Shown here one piece after another: positions 1 through 7,095 of a stretch of DNA of 7,131 nt. The notes below the pieces were generated by a model. That model worked only from the letters and a program-made list of their open reading frames with translations, was not told where the DNA came from and did not search any database. The first letter of the stretch is position 1; each line of letters begins with the position of its first letter. A program made the position numbers and the translations under genes. The stretch comes from Synechococcales cyanobacterium PMM_0003 (GTDB lineage: Bacteria; Cyanobacteriota; Cyanobacteriia; Pseudanabaenales; Pseudanabaenaceae): contig CASBRC010000096.1 of the NCBI GenBank assembly GCA_949128015.1, forward strand, positions 1-7,131. Reading direction: 5' to 3'.

Positions 1-1179
1 AGTAATTACCTTACCGCCATTGCCGTGACTGAGAGCATCAGCGAGAATAGTCGAATCTTTACTGACAAATGTATACTGAGCATTAGGAACTATCCCTTTG
101 CCTTGGAAATCACCACCAATTAGAACAGTACCGCCACCGCTCGCACCTGAAGCGTTGATATTTGCTGCAACCAATCCAACGCGATCGCCTAAGACATTAA
201 TCTCACCACCTTTGACCGTATTACTAGATACATCAATATTTCCTGATGCGATCGCAGTTCCCGCAGTATTCGGAATCGCTGTACCCGCCACAAGCATATT
301 ACCCGCAGCATCAACATTTAAACCCGTCATATTCCGAAGGGTTGCCGAACCCGTCAGCAAATTTGGCAGATCTTTTGCCTGAACTTGGGACTGCGCTAAC
401 TCATTTTGATCTGCGATCGGTAGTTGTAAACTCAGTAAACTTCCTTCAGGCGTGATTTTGACATACTTCCCATCTGGCACTGCTGCGATCGTGATTTTGC
501 CTGATGGTGTTGCGATCGTGCCTGTATTGATGACTAAGCCACCAACTAGAGTGATACTTTGACCTTCCTTAGCTGTGAGGTTACCCGCATTGACGATCGC
601 TGCGGCGGGTTGATTTGTAGAAATAGTAGTAGAACTCGCAAAACCAAAAGCTTGAGGAGTACCAGTGAGTTTTTTGACATCGTCAATTCCTGTATTCACT
701 CCAAACCAACCATTCCCAACCTGAATTCCACTCGCAGTAGTCGCTGTAAACGCCGCAGGTACATTCAAACTAGCATTTGCCCCAAAAATAATTCCCGCAG
801 GATTTAATAAATAGAGATTAGAGTTACCACCCGTCACCTGAACGAGTCCATTTATCACAGAGGCATTACCACCCGTCACTCGCGCCAGAATATTCTGAAT
901 ACTGGGATTGGACATAAAGTTGGCAATCTGTCCCTGAGTCAAGCCAAATTGCTGGAAACTGTGATAGAGATTTGCTGCCGCCTGTGTCCCACCAGTAATA
1001 TTTAATTGCTGAGCATTGTTAATATCAGGGGCTACTTGCGTTCCTAGATTTCCAGTCCCTTGAGTTGGCACAATTGACTGAGCAAATGCTCCATCACTCA
1101 TAACAAAAGGCTGCATCATTAGTATTGCGATCGCAACATGCTTAACTTGCATAAAAGTACTCTTGACAACTAAAGACAT
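1..1179 (-). CDS. TpsA: filamentous-haemagglutinin-type two-partner secretion exoprotein, N-terminal part (open at left edge)
   Basis: The minus strand reads without a stop for 393 codons from the ATG at 1179 to the window edge, so the C-terminus is missing. Residues 1-33 look like a Sec signal peptide: basic start, hydrophobic stretch VAIAILMM, cleavage expected after GAFA (A33). Residues about 34-180 match the TPS (haemagglutination activity) domain, with FQQFGLTQGQIANF near 75-88 and the NPNGI-like NLYLLNPAGIIFGANASL at 121-138. Residues about 195-393 are Gly/Ala/Asn/Val-rich short strands (GGEINVLGDRVGLVAANINA, GGGTVLIGGDFQG, GNGGKVIT), as in the beta-helix start of cyanobacterial TpsA proteins. 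In this family the TPS domain targets the protein to its TpsB pore for export or surface display. The partner is the divergent gene to the right. The start is supported by a good ribosome binding site; Met10 is the alternative. The role of the mature protein (adhesin, other) cannot be told from this part. Confidence 0.92.
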   Translation of the reverse strand, partial: MSLVVKSTFMQVKHVAIAILMMQPFVMSDGAFAQSIVPTQGTGNLGTQVAPDINNAQQLNITGGTQAAANLYHSFQQFGLTQGQIANFMSNPSIQNILARVTGGNASVINGLVQVTGGNSNLYLLNPAGIIFGANASLNVPAAFTATTASGIQVGNGWFGVNTGIDDVKKLTGTPQAFGFASSTTISTNQPAAAIVNAGNLTAKEGQSITLVGGLVINTGTIATPSGKITIAAVPDGKYVKITPEGSLLSLQLPIADQNELAQSQVQAKDLPNLLTGSATLRNMTGLNVDAAGNMLVAGTAIPNTAGTAIASGNIDVSSNTVKGGEINVLGDRVGLVAANINASGASGGGTVLIGGDFQGKGIVPNAQYTFVSKDSTILADALSHGNGGKVIT

Positions 1180-1389
1180 CAGCTTTCTCCTTTTGTTATT
1201 AATGAAGCGTAGGAGCAAATGTTAATCGCTCTCATTTAAGATGATATTTGAAAAGCCCTGATATTGTGGTTTTTATTAACTTTTGTGTTGTATACAAAAA
1301 AGATATGAACAATAATAATCTTAGTCTACTATTTTAAGCTATTCTTTGTGGAATTGTTGTTAACAAAAATCAATATTGATATTAATAAT
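1180..1389. promoter_or_regulatory. Divergent intergenic region between the TpsA and TpsB genes
   Basis: This AT-rich stretch must carry the promoters of both divergent secretion genes. It contains a perfect 10-bp palindrome, TTGTATACAA (1288-1297), which could be an operator. A weak plus-strand promoter guess is TTGTGT (1283-1288) with TATGAA (1304-1309), but the 15-base spacer is short. No convincing minus-strand pair stands out. No ORF or RNA gene was recognised. The region is called from context and the individual elements are guesses. Confidence 0.35.
1186..1191 (-). promoter_or_regulatory. Shine-Dalgarno site of the TpsA gene
   Basis: On the minus strand AGGAGA lies six bases before the ATG at 1179. 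This is the clearest ribosome binding site in the window and favours Met1 over Met10. The TpsB, gltX and channel starts have no comparable site. Confidence 0.7.
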
Positions 1390-2997
1390 ATGAGCTTATT
1401 CAAACTAATTAGTCATAATCTGTCATATTCTTTGATCTTTAGCTGTATTTTAATTGTCTCGACAGAATCATCTTTAGCATCGCCTATAGTCCCATATCAA
1501 GTTGCTCAAGCGATCGCAGTCAAAAAAGTCAAAATTGTTGGTAGCACGATCTTAAATGATGCTGAGCTTACCGCAGTCTCAAAAACCTTAGAAGGTCAGC
1601 AAGTAACTACCGAACAAATCCAAAAAGCCGCCCAATCAATTACCCAAATCTATGCTGATCGCGGCTACATCACTTCTCAAGCAGTAGTCGATCCCAACAA
1701 AGTTGTTGATGGCGTAGTCACAATTCAAGTTATTGAAGGCAGCGTCGAAAAAATTGAAATTCAAGGCTTAACGAATACTAATCCTGAGTATGTGCGATCG
1801 CGAGTAGCACTAGGTACGGGGAAACCACTGAATACAGCTAAACTCGAAGATCAGTTGCGATTACTGCGAATCGATCCCATATTTAGCGATGTTGAAGCTA
1901 GTTTAAAATCAGGAAGTCAGCCTGATAGCAGTATTCTTGTCGTTACAGTTAAAGAAGCGAATCAGTTCGGTGGATTTGCTAGTATTGACAACTTCTCTCC
2001 TCCCGCAGTCGGCTCAGAACGCTACGGTGGAGGCTTGTTCTTTCGGAATCTCTCTGGCAATGGTGACACTTTCGCCGCTTCCTATTATGGAACGACGACG
2101 GGAGGATCTAATCAATACGATCTCTCGTACAGTATTCCACTCAATCCGATGAATGGAACCTTGTCACTACGATATTCTCCAAGTAACTATCGGATTACCC
2201 AAGCTCCTTTTGATGCACTTAATATTCGTGGCAACAACAATCTTTTTGACTTGAATTTTCGTCAGCCGCTAGTACGTACAACTATCGAAGAATTTGCGCT
2301 ATCACTAGGCTATAGCTATCAACGAGGACAAACATTTGCCTTTAACGATCTGGCTACACCCTTTGGAATTGGGCCAGAAGCGGATGGAACTAGTCGTACA
2401 AGTGTGATTAAGTTTGGACAAGACTATACTTTACGCGATCAGTTTGGGGCTTGGTCTTTGCGATCGCAGTTTAATCTTGGTACAGGTATATTCGGCTCTA
2501 CAAGTGTGGCTACACCCAGTGGATCTTTTCTAAGTTGGCTAGGGCAGGTGCAACGGGTGCAATCATTGGGAACTGATTCTCTGTTAATTGGTGCTTTAGA
2601 TCTGCAACTATCTGCCGATCCATTGTTGTCTTCGCAGCAGTTCACGATCGGCGGTGGTCAGTCTCTGCGCGGTTTTCGTCAAAATGCTCGATCTGGTGAC
2701 AATGGCATTCGATTCTCCTTGGAAAATCGCTTTGTAGCATTCCGTAATGAGCAAAATGCTGCCCTGTTACAAGTCATTCCCTTCTTAGATGCAGGTGCAA
2801 TCTGGAATCATCCTAATAATCCCAACACTTTGCCGAGTCAAAACTTTTTAGCTGGTGGTGGGATTGGATTGTTATTTACGCCAGTAGAACGATTAAATAT
2901 GCGCTTAGATTATGCAATTCCCTTTGTCAATCTCAGCGATCGCGGTTCCAATCTACAAGAGTCTTCATTCTATTTTAGCTTGGGTTATCAGTTCTAA
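1390..2997 (+). CDS. TpsB: two-partner secretion outer-membrane transporter (ShlB/FhaC/HecB family)
   Basis: This is an Omp85-superfamily barrel that exports its TpsA partner across the outer membrane. Numbered from the ATG at 1390 (535 aa): signal peptide 1-30 (hydrophobic SLIFSCILIV, cleavage near SSLA); POTRA 1 at about 43-118 (VKKVKIVGSTILNDAEL through IQVIEGSVEKIEIQG); POTRA 2 at about 119-190, ending ILVVTVKEAN; beta-barrel about 191-535. The barrel holds the family motif GGGQSLRGF, with the conserved loop-6 LRGF at 426-429, and ends in an aromatic strand, FYFSLGYQF. Length is normal for the family and it appears intact. A GTG at 1348 would add 14 residues, but that puts acidic residues in an overlong signal-peptide n-region, so I prefer ATG 1390; neither start has a clear Shine-Dalgarno site. 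It is divergent from the TpsA gene, its likely substrate. It converges on gltX, separated from it by a hairpin terminator. Confidence 0.95.
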   Translation: MSLFKLISHNLSYSLIFSCILIVSTESSLASPIVPYQVAQAIAVKKVKIVGSTILNDAELTAVSKTLEGQQVTTEQIQKAAQSITQIYADRGYITSQAVVDPNKVVDGVVTIQVIEGSVEKIEIQGLTNTNPEYVRSRVALGTGKPLNTAKLEDQLRLLRIDPIFSDVEASLKSGSQPDSSILVVTVKEANQFGGFASIDNFSPPAVGSERYGGGLFFRNLSGNGDTFAASYYGTTTGGSNQYDLSYSIPLNPMNGTLSLRYSPSNYRITQAPFDALNIRGNNNLFDLNFRQPLVRTTIEEFALSLGYSYQRGQTFAFNDLATPFGIGPEADGTSRTSVIKFGQDYTLRDQFGAWSLRSQFNLGTGIFGSTSVATPSGSFLSWLGQVQRVQSLGTDSLLIGALDLQLSADPLLSSQQFTIGGGQSLRGFRQNARSGDNGIRFSLENRFVAFRNEQNAALLQVIPFLDAGAIWNHPNNPNTLPSQNFLAGGGIGLLFTPVERLNMRLDYAIPFVNLSDRGSNLQESSFYFSLGYQF

Positions 2998-3005
2998 GTA
3001 ACATC

Positions 3006-3065
3006 AGCATAAAAAGCTATATCGCACGCTGCGCGTGCGATATAGCTTTTTATGCTATTTTTTTT
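3006..3065 (+). terminator. Perfect 24-bp hairpin with T-run between convergent TpsB and gltX genes
   Basis: Positions 3006-3029 and 3033-3056 are exact reverse complements with a 3-base loop, TGC. On the plus strand the stem is followed after one base by eight T (3058-3065), an intrinsic terminator layout for the TpsB gene. In the gltX direction no T-run follows the stem, but the 3' half of the stem itself holds TTTTT, so weaker bidirectional action is possible. The hairpin fills nearly all of the 66 bp between the two stop codons. Its arm has the same design as the hairpin at the right edge of the window, so it may also be a dispersed repeat. Confidence 0.8.
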
Positions 3066-4500
3066 ATGCTGTTAAGGCGCGTTGCAAACGTGATAATGCT
3101 AAACCTTTACGATGGAGCAGAACAAAGGTCGGCAAGATTTCGGGACCATGCAGATCACCTGTGATAGCTGCTCGTAGAGACTTCATCACTACACCCTTTT
3201 TCACGCCCTGAGACTTAGTGACCGTCTTAATCACTTCACCTGCACTCTCAGCATCCAATTTTGAAGTTTCTTTCAGCGCTTCGATTAGAGCCGTGATAAT
3301 ACCTGCGATCGCATCACCTTGCAGAGTTGCCTTTGCATCATCAGTATAGTCTTCAAACTCAGTGAAGAAGAACTTACTAATTGTCACCGCATCGGTCAAT
3401 AGCGTTAAGCTTGGTGCAATTAATTTAGTCAAGTCGAGCAACCATTGACGATCGACAGATGCCAAATCATAGCCAGCTTCTTGAAGAAATGGCGTAATGC
3501 GATCGCAAACATCTTCCGTCGGCAATGAGTGCAAATATTGGCTATTAATCCAATTCAATTTGTCCCAATCAAATTTTGCACCTGCCTTATTGACGCGATC
3601 GAAGCTAAAAATCTGAGCCGCTTCTTGAATCGTAAATAATTCTTTACCGTCAGAAGGTGACCAACCAAGCAACGCCATGTAGTTGTTAAAGGCTTCGGGA
3701 ATATAGCCCATATTCCGAAATTCCCAAACAGAAGTTGCACCATCACGTTTAGAGATTTTTGCACCTTGTTCATTAAGAATCAAAGGCGTATGTCCAAACT
3801 GTGGTGGTGTCGCGCCTAAAGCTTCATAAATTAAAATTTGCTTAGCTGTATTGGCAATATGATCCTCACCACGAATTACCTGGCTGATCTCCATATCGAT
3901 GTCGTCTACAACTACCGCAAAGTTATACAGAGGTAAGCCAATATTGCCTTGATCGTCAACACGGGCGATGACCATATCTCCGCCAAGATCGCTACTACTC
4001 CAAGACACAGTACCGCGTACTAGGTCATTCCATGCGACTGTGCGGGGTTCTTCGATGATGAAGCGGACAACGGGGCGACGACCTTCGGCAGCAAATGCTT
4101 GACGTTGCTCATCGGTAAGATGGCGATGGCGATTGTCGTAGCGGGGGGCTTGTTTGTTGGCTTTTTGAGCTTCCCGCATGGCATCTAGCTCGGATTCAGT
4201 GCAGTAGCAAAAGTAAGCTTTTTTCTCAGCGAGAAGTTTCTGCACAGTGGCAATATAGCGATCGCTACGTTGTGTTTGAAAAAATGGGCCCTCATCAAAA
4301 TTGATCCCCAACCAAGCCAAGCCTTCTAAAATATTTTGGGTATACTCGTCCTTAGACCGCTCGCGATCGGTATCTTCAACTCTGAGAATAAATGTACCCT
4401 TGTGGTGACGGGCATACAGCCAATTAAATACGGCAGTACGGGCTGTGCCAATATGGAGATTACCCGTTGGGCTTGGTGCAATGCGAACTCGAACAGACAT
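3064..4500 (-). CDS. gltX: Glutamyl-tRNA synthetase
   Basis: The product is a complete 478-residue class I aminoacyl-tRNA synthetase of the cytosol that charges tRNA with glutamate using ATP. The N-terminal Rossmann fold begins RVRIAPSPTGNLHIGTARTA, with the HIGH signature as HIGT at 16-19. The second signature (KMSKS) is KISKR at 248-252. FILRVEDTDRERS (37-49) and VIRGEDHIANTAKQ (208-221) are typical GluRS blocks. The C-terminal third is the helical anticodon-binding region. The Zn-ribbon positions read C98, C100, H125, H127 where the E. coli enzyme has three Cys and one His. Cyanobacteria generally lack GlnRS, so this enzyme is expected to be non-discriminating: it also makes Glu-tRNA(Gln) for GatCAB, and Glu-tRNA(Glu) feeds tetrapyrrole synthesis. 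That is family knowledge, not read here. The start at 4500 fits the usual N-terminus; no strong Shine-Dalgarno site precedes it. Confidence 0.98.
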   Translation of the reverse strand: MSVRVRIAPSPTGNLHIGTARTAVFNWLYARHHKGTFILRVEDTDRERSKDEYTQNILEGLAWLGINFDEGPFFQTQRSDRYIATVQKLLAEKKAYFCYCTESELDAMREAQKANKQAPRYDNRHRHLTDEQRQAFAAEGRRPVVRFIIEEPRTVAWNDLVRGTVSWSSSDLGGDMVIARVDDQGNIGLPLYNFAVVVDDIDMEISQVIRGEDHIANTAKQILIYEALGATPPQFGHTPLILNEQGAKISKRDGATSVWEFRNMGYIPEAFNNYMALLGWSPSDGKELFTIQEAAQIFSFDRVNKAGAKFDWDKLNWINSQYLHSLPTEDVCDRITPFLQEAGYDLASVDRQWLLDLTKLIAPSLTLLTDAVTISKFFFTEFEDYTDDAKATLQGDAIAGIITALIEALKETSKLDAESAGEVIKTVTKSQGVKKGVVMKSLRAAITGDLHGPEILPTFVLLHRKGLALSRLQRALTA

Positions 4501-4693
4501 GAATTTGTAAACGTTATAAAATCCAATTATCCTTCATATCACGCAACGAATGCATTATAAAACCAACTTTGCCGCGCCTATGGCGCGGCAAAGTTGGTTT
4601 TATAATCAGAAGCAGCGAGATAATCTTCTATTAATGTTTGTGGTTTATGATTAACGTTTTGCCAAATTTATCAGTTTCAGAATGTAATAAAGA
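4501..4693. promoter_or_regulatory. Divergent intergenic region between gltX and the channel gene
   Basis: This 193 bp stretch must hold the promoters of gltX (leftward) and the channel gene (rightward). A perfect hairpin occupies its middle. TATAAT, the bacterial -10 consensus, occurs at 4601-4606 on the plus strand and, by symmetry of the hairpin, at 4559-4554 on the minus strand, both facing outward. Neither has a good -35 hexamer at normal spacing. Another -10-like TATGAT lies at 4646-4651 and a -35-like TTGCCA at 4659-4664. No small ORF or RNA gene is evident. The individual promoter elements are unproven. Confidence 0.35.
4554..4606. repeat. Perfect 25-bp inverted repeat (hairpin) in a divergent promoter region
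   Basis: Positions 4554-4578 and 4582-4606 are exact reverse complements around the 3-base loop TAT. The inner stem is GC-only (GCCGCGCC) and the outer stem AT-rich. It lies 53 bp from the gltX start and 87 bp from the channel start, upstream of both genes, so it is not placed as a terminator for either. It could be a dispersed palindromic repeat, a leader structure, or part of the promoters. Its sequence differs from the other two hairpins in the window, though arm length and loop size are similar. Confidence 0.75.
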
Positions 4694-7087
4694 ATGCGAT
4701 CGCTTGCACCTCTCATAAAAACTTGCTTGCTTGATTTAGAGATCAAGGTAAATGTCACAGTCAGGCAAAAAAGCAAAGAATTTCATATTTTGCTGGAGTC
4801 TACTTATTTTGGCGATCGCCAATTACTATTGGAGGCGATCGCCAAATGTTGTCGTGATTTTGACGATCAAAATTGCAAGTCGGCGCGGATATATGCATTC
4901 TGGTTTGGACAGCCATTACCACAATGGATCGAAAAGATTGAGTTCGATCGAGAGAAAATATCTACAGACAGTGAAAAAACAGATCTGCAATCTGTAAATC
5001 CAGAAGCTAATTCTGGTTCAAATAACGAGACAATATGCGATCGCTTTATTGTCTGTGGCTTGGGCAGCCTCGGACAGCATTCTGTATTTAACTTAAAGAA
5101 ATTTGCCTATCAAGAATATGAAGTAAAAATCTGTGCGATCGATAAGGTTCAGCCTGAAGTTATGGAGTTTGATGGTTTTGGAGAACTTCTCGATCAATCG
5201 ATAATTCTGGGAGATTGTCGCCGTTCTGAAGTTTTGCTCAAAGCGGGAATCGCTAACTGTCGGGGGATTTTACTGGTCACTAGCAATGAAAATGTAAATA
5301 TCGAAACTGCGATCGCAGCCCGTCGCCTCAATCCCAATGTGCATATCGTTGTTCGATCCTCTCGCCAAAATCTCAATCATTTACTCAAAGAGCAATTAGG
5401 AAACTTTGTTGCACTCGATCCTGTAGAACTTCCTGCTGCTGCTTTTGCCGTCGCAGGTTTAGGTGAAGGCACATTAGGACTATTTCAATTAGGCGATCGC
5501 AAATTGCGCGTAGTAGAACGCACTGTAGATATAGATGACTATCGTTTTTTGCGAACTCCTGCCTATCTATTACATAAAAAACATTCTCGACTTTTAAGCG
5601 TGAGCGATCCTAGTTCTAATAGGCTGTTTTTTCAATGGGAGCCTGATGATCTGGTCGAAGTTGGCGATAAAGTCGCATTTATTGAGTATGTCGAGAATGA
5701 TTTCTCTACGTCTAGCCGACATTTAAAACTAAATGAACTAAATGAACATTCTTTGCATACTGGTTATTCCTCATTTCAAAAAATCGATCAACTATTGCAG
5801 AAGCTTACAGGTTTGGTGTTTTGGAAATCTAAATGGCATCAAATTGTCTCATGGTTTAAAGCCGTGCGATCGCGCCGCCTAATTCTATGGGGAATTATTA
5901 CGGCGATTACACTATGGGGGATTAGCTCTGTAGTTTTGTATTTTAATGTGCCAAATATTTCGTGGCAAAAGGCAATTTCTGCAAGCATGATTTTGTTGCT
6001 CGGAGGATTTGGCGATGTATTTGGTGGACTAGGAGAAGACCAAGTCCCTGTGTGGGTAGTGATATTTTGCTTGTCCGTTACCTTGATTAGCCTACTTTTT
6101 GTTTTGGGCGTAGTTGGATTGATTGCCGATACTATACTCAGTTCCAAATTTGAATTTTTTAAGCGATCGCTACCTTTACCAACTCGCGATCATATTGTCC
6201 TGATTGGATTTGGTCGGCTTGGGCAGAGAATTGCTGACCTTCTTTTTAAACTGCAAGTTCCATTTGTAATCGTCAGCGAAAATCCTCATGATTGCGATCT
6301 TGCCGATAAAGTGCCTTGGTTCACTGGAAATATCATCGAAGAATTATCGAAAACAAATCTGGCTAAAGCGAAGAGTATTCTCTCCGTCACCGATGATCAA
6401 ATGCTCAATCTCGAAGCTGCTTTACTAGCTCGTGAGGCAGCTAAAAAAATTAATCGTCAAATGAATCTCGCGATCCGTACCTACGATCGCTACTTCAGCG
6501 AAAATCTTGCCGAGCTTTTGCCAAGTTCTCAATCTTTTTGTGCCTACGCACTCTCCGCCGAAGCTTTTGCTGGTGCAGCTTTTGGGGAGAATATGTTGAG
6601 TCTATTTCGACTCAATCAGCGCACAGTTTTAGTCGCTGAATATCTCATTTCTGAGAATGACACTTTAGAAGGCAAAAATCTTTCACAAATTTCCTACGGC
6701 TATACAGTTGTGCCAGTTTATTTAAAAACTAGTGCTCCTAGGGCTGATGGAAATAGAGAGTTTTATATGCCTTCCGATGATGCTGTGATGAAAGTAGGCG
6801 ATCGCCTCACATTACTGGCTTCGATCTCTGGATTGCGCCGCATTGAGTTGGGTAATCTGCATTTGCCAAAACGCTGGCAGTTACGCGCTAAGCCGCCGCT
6901 TAATTCTAGTGTGTTACTTGATGCTGGCAACAAGCTTAAAAACATTTCTGGTTGCGATCTAGAGCTTGCTCGCCGCTTTATGCAAAGTCTTCCTGCTGCG
7001 ATCGAGTTACCTATGTATGACACTCAAGCCTATCGCCTAGGACAAGCGCTCATGCGATTGCTACCAATTAAAATCTATCCATTATAA
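4694..7087 (+). CDS. RCK-pore-RCK protein: predicted ligand-gated potassium/cation channel with two TrkA-type modules
   Basis: 797 residues, complete. Order: N-terminal module about 17-85; TrkA-N (RCK) 1 at about 117-240 with GLGSLG (122-127), D150 after strand 2, and GDCRRSEVLLKAGI (173-186); TrkA-C 1 about 268-332; charged linker; TM1 about 396-417 after the basic stretch KAVRSRR; pore loop with filter-like LGGFGD (436-441); TM2 about 453-480 with G472/G475 as possible hinge; TrkA-N 2 about 499-620 with GFGRLG (505-510) and E529; TrkA-C 2 about 644-710; tail 711-797. The two RCK modules look duplicated: AGLGEGTLGLFQL (254-266) matches AAFGENMLSLFRL (628-640). RCK domains bind nucleotides or ions and gate K+ channels or transporters. 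Two helices leave both RCKs in the cytoplasm, as expected. The filter departs from TVGYGD, so conduction and K+ selectivity are inferred. ATG 4694 is the only good start, since the next Met is residue 157; the ribosome binding site is weak. Alternative: a non-conducting RCK sensor. Confidence 0.85.
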   Translation: MRSLAPLIKTCLLDLEIKVNVTVRQKSKEFHILLESTYFGDRQLLLEAIAKCCRDFDDQNCKSARIYAFWFGQPLPQWIEKIEFDREKISTDSEKTDLQSVNPEANSGSNNETICDRFIVCGLGSLGQHSVFNLKKFAYQEYEVKICAIDKVQPEVMEFDGFGELLDQSIILGDCRRSEVLLKAGIANCRGILLVTSNENVNIETAIAARRLNPNVHIVVRSSRQNLNHLLKEQLGNFVALDPVELPAAAFAVAGLGEGTLGLFQLGDRKLRVVERTVDIDDYRFLRTPAYLLHKKHSRLLSVSDPSSNRLFFQWEPDDLVEVGDKVAFIEYVENDFSTSSRHLKLNELNEHSLHTGYSSFQKIDQLLQKLTGLVFWKSKWHQIVSWFKAVRSRRLILWGIITAITLWGISSVVLYFNVPNISWQKAISASMILLLGGFGDVFGGLGEDQVPVWVVIFCLSVTLISLLFVLGVVGLIADTILSSKFEFFKRSLPLPTRDHIVLIGFGRLGQRIADLLFKLQVPFVIVSENPHDCDLADKVPWFTGNIIEELSKTNLAKAKSILSVTDDQMLNLEAALLAREAAKKINRQMNLAIRTYDRYFSENLAELLPSSQSFCAYALSAEAFAGAAFGENMLSLFRLNQRTVLVAEYLISENDTLEGKNLSQISYGYTVVPVYLKTSAPRADGNREFYMPSDDAVMKVGDRLTLLASISGLRRIELGNLHLPKRWQLRAKPPLNSSVLLDAGNKLKNISGCDLELARRFMQSLPAAIELPMYDTQAYRLGQALMRLLPIKIYPL

Positions 7088-7095
7088 TAAAGCCC

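Noticed and set aside
98..807. Plus-strand open frames at 98-382, 246-455 and 559-807
   Set aside because: They lie antisense to the TpsA coding frame, which has a signal peptide, TPS domain and ribosome binding site. Their translations show no family features.
1348..1389. GTG at 1348 as the TpsB start
   Set aside because: It adds 14 residues with Glu and Asp before the signal peptide and has no Shine-Dalgarno site. ATG 1390 gives a normal signal peptide. It remains possible.
1937..2152. Small plus-strand frame inside the TpsB gene
   Set aside because: It is out of frame within the intact barrel coding sequence and has no features of its own.
3006..3056. CRISPR repeat or tRNA-like structure at the hairpins
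   Set aside because: Each is a single perfect palindrome with a 3-base loop. There are no regularly spaced direct repeats or spacers and no cloverleaf.
4336..4560. Plus-strand frame over the gltX start and into the hairpin
   Set aside because: It is antisense to the conserved HIGH-motif region of GluRS and ends in the palindrome; it is a shadow frame.
5839..6147. Minus-strand 102-codon frame across the channel pore region
   Set aside because: It is antisense to the conserved TM1-pore-TM2 segment, is rich in Pro/Thr/Ile of low complexity, and has no recognisable features.
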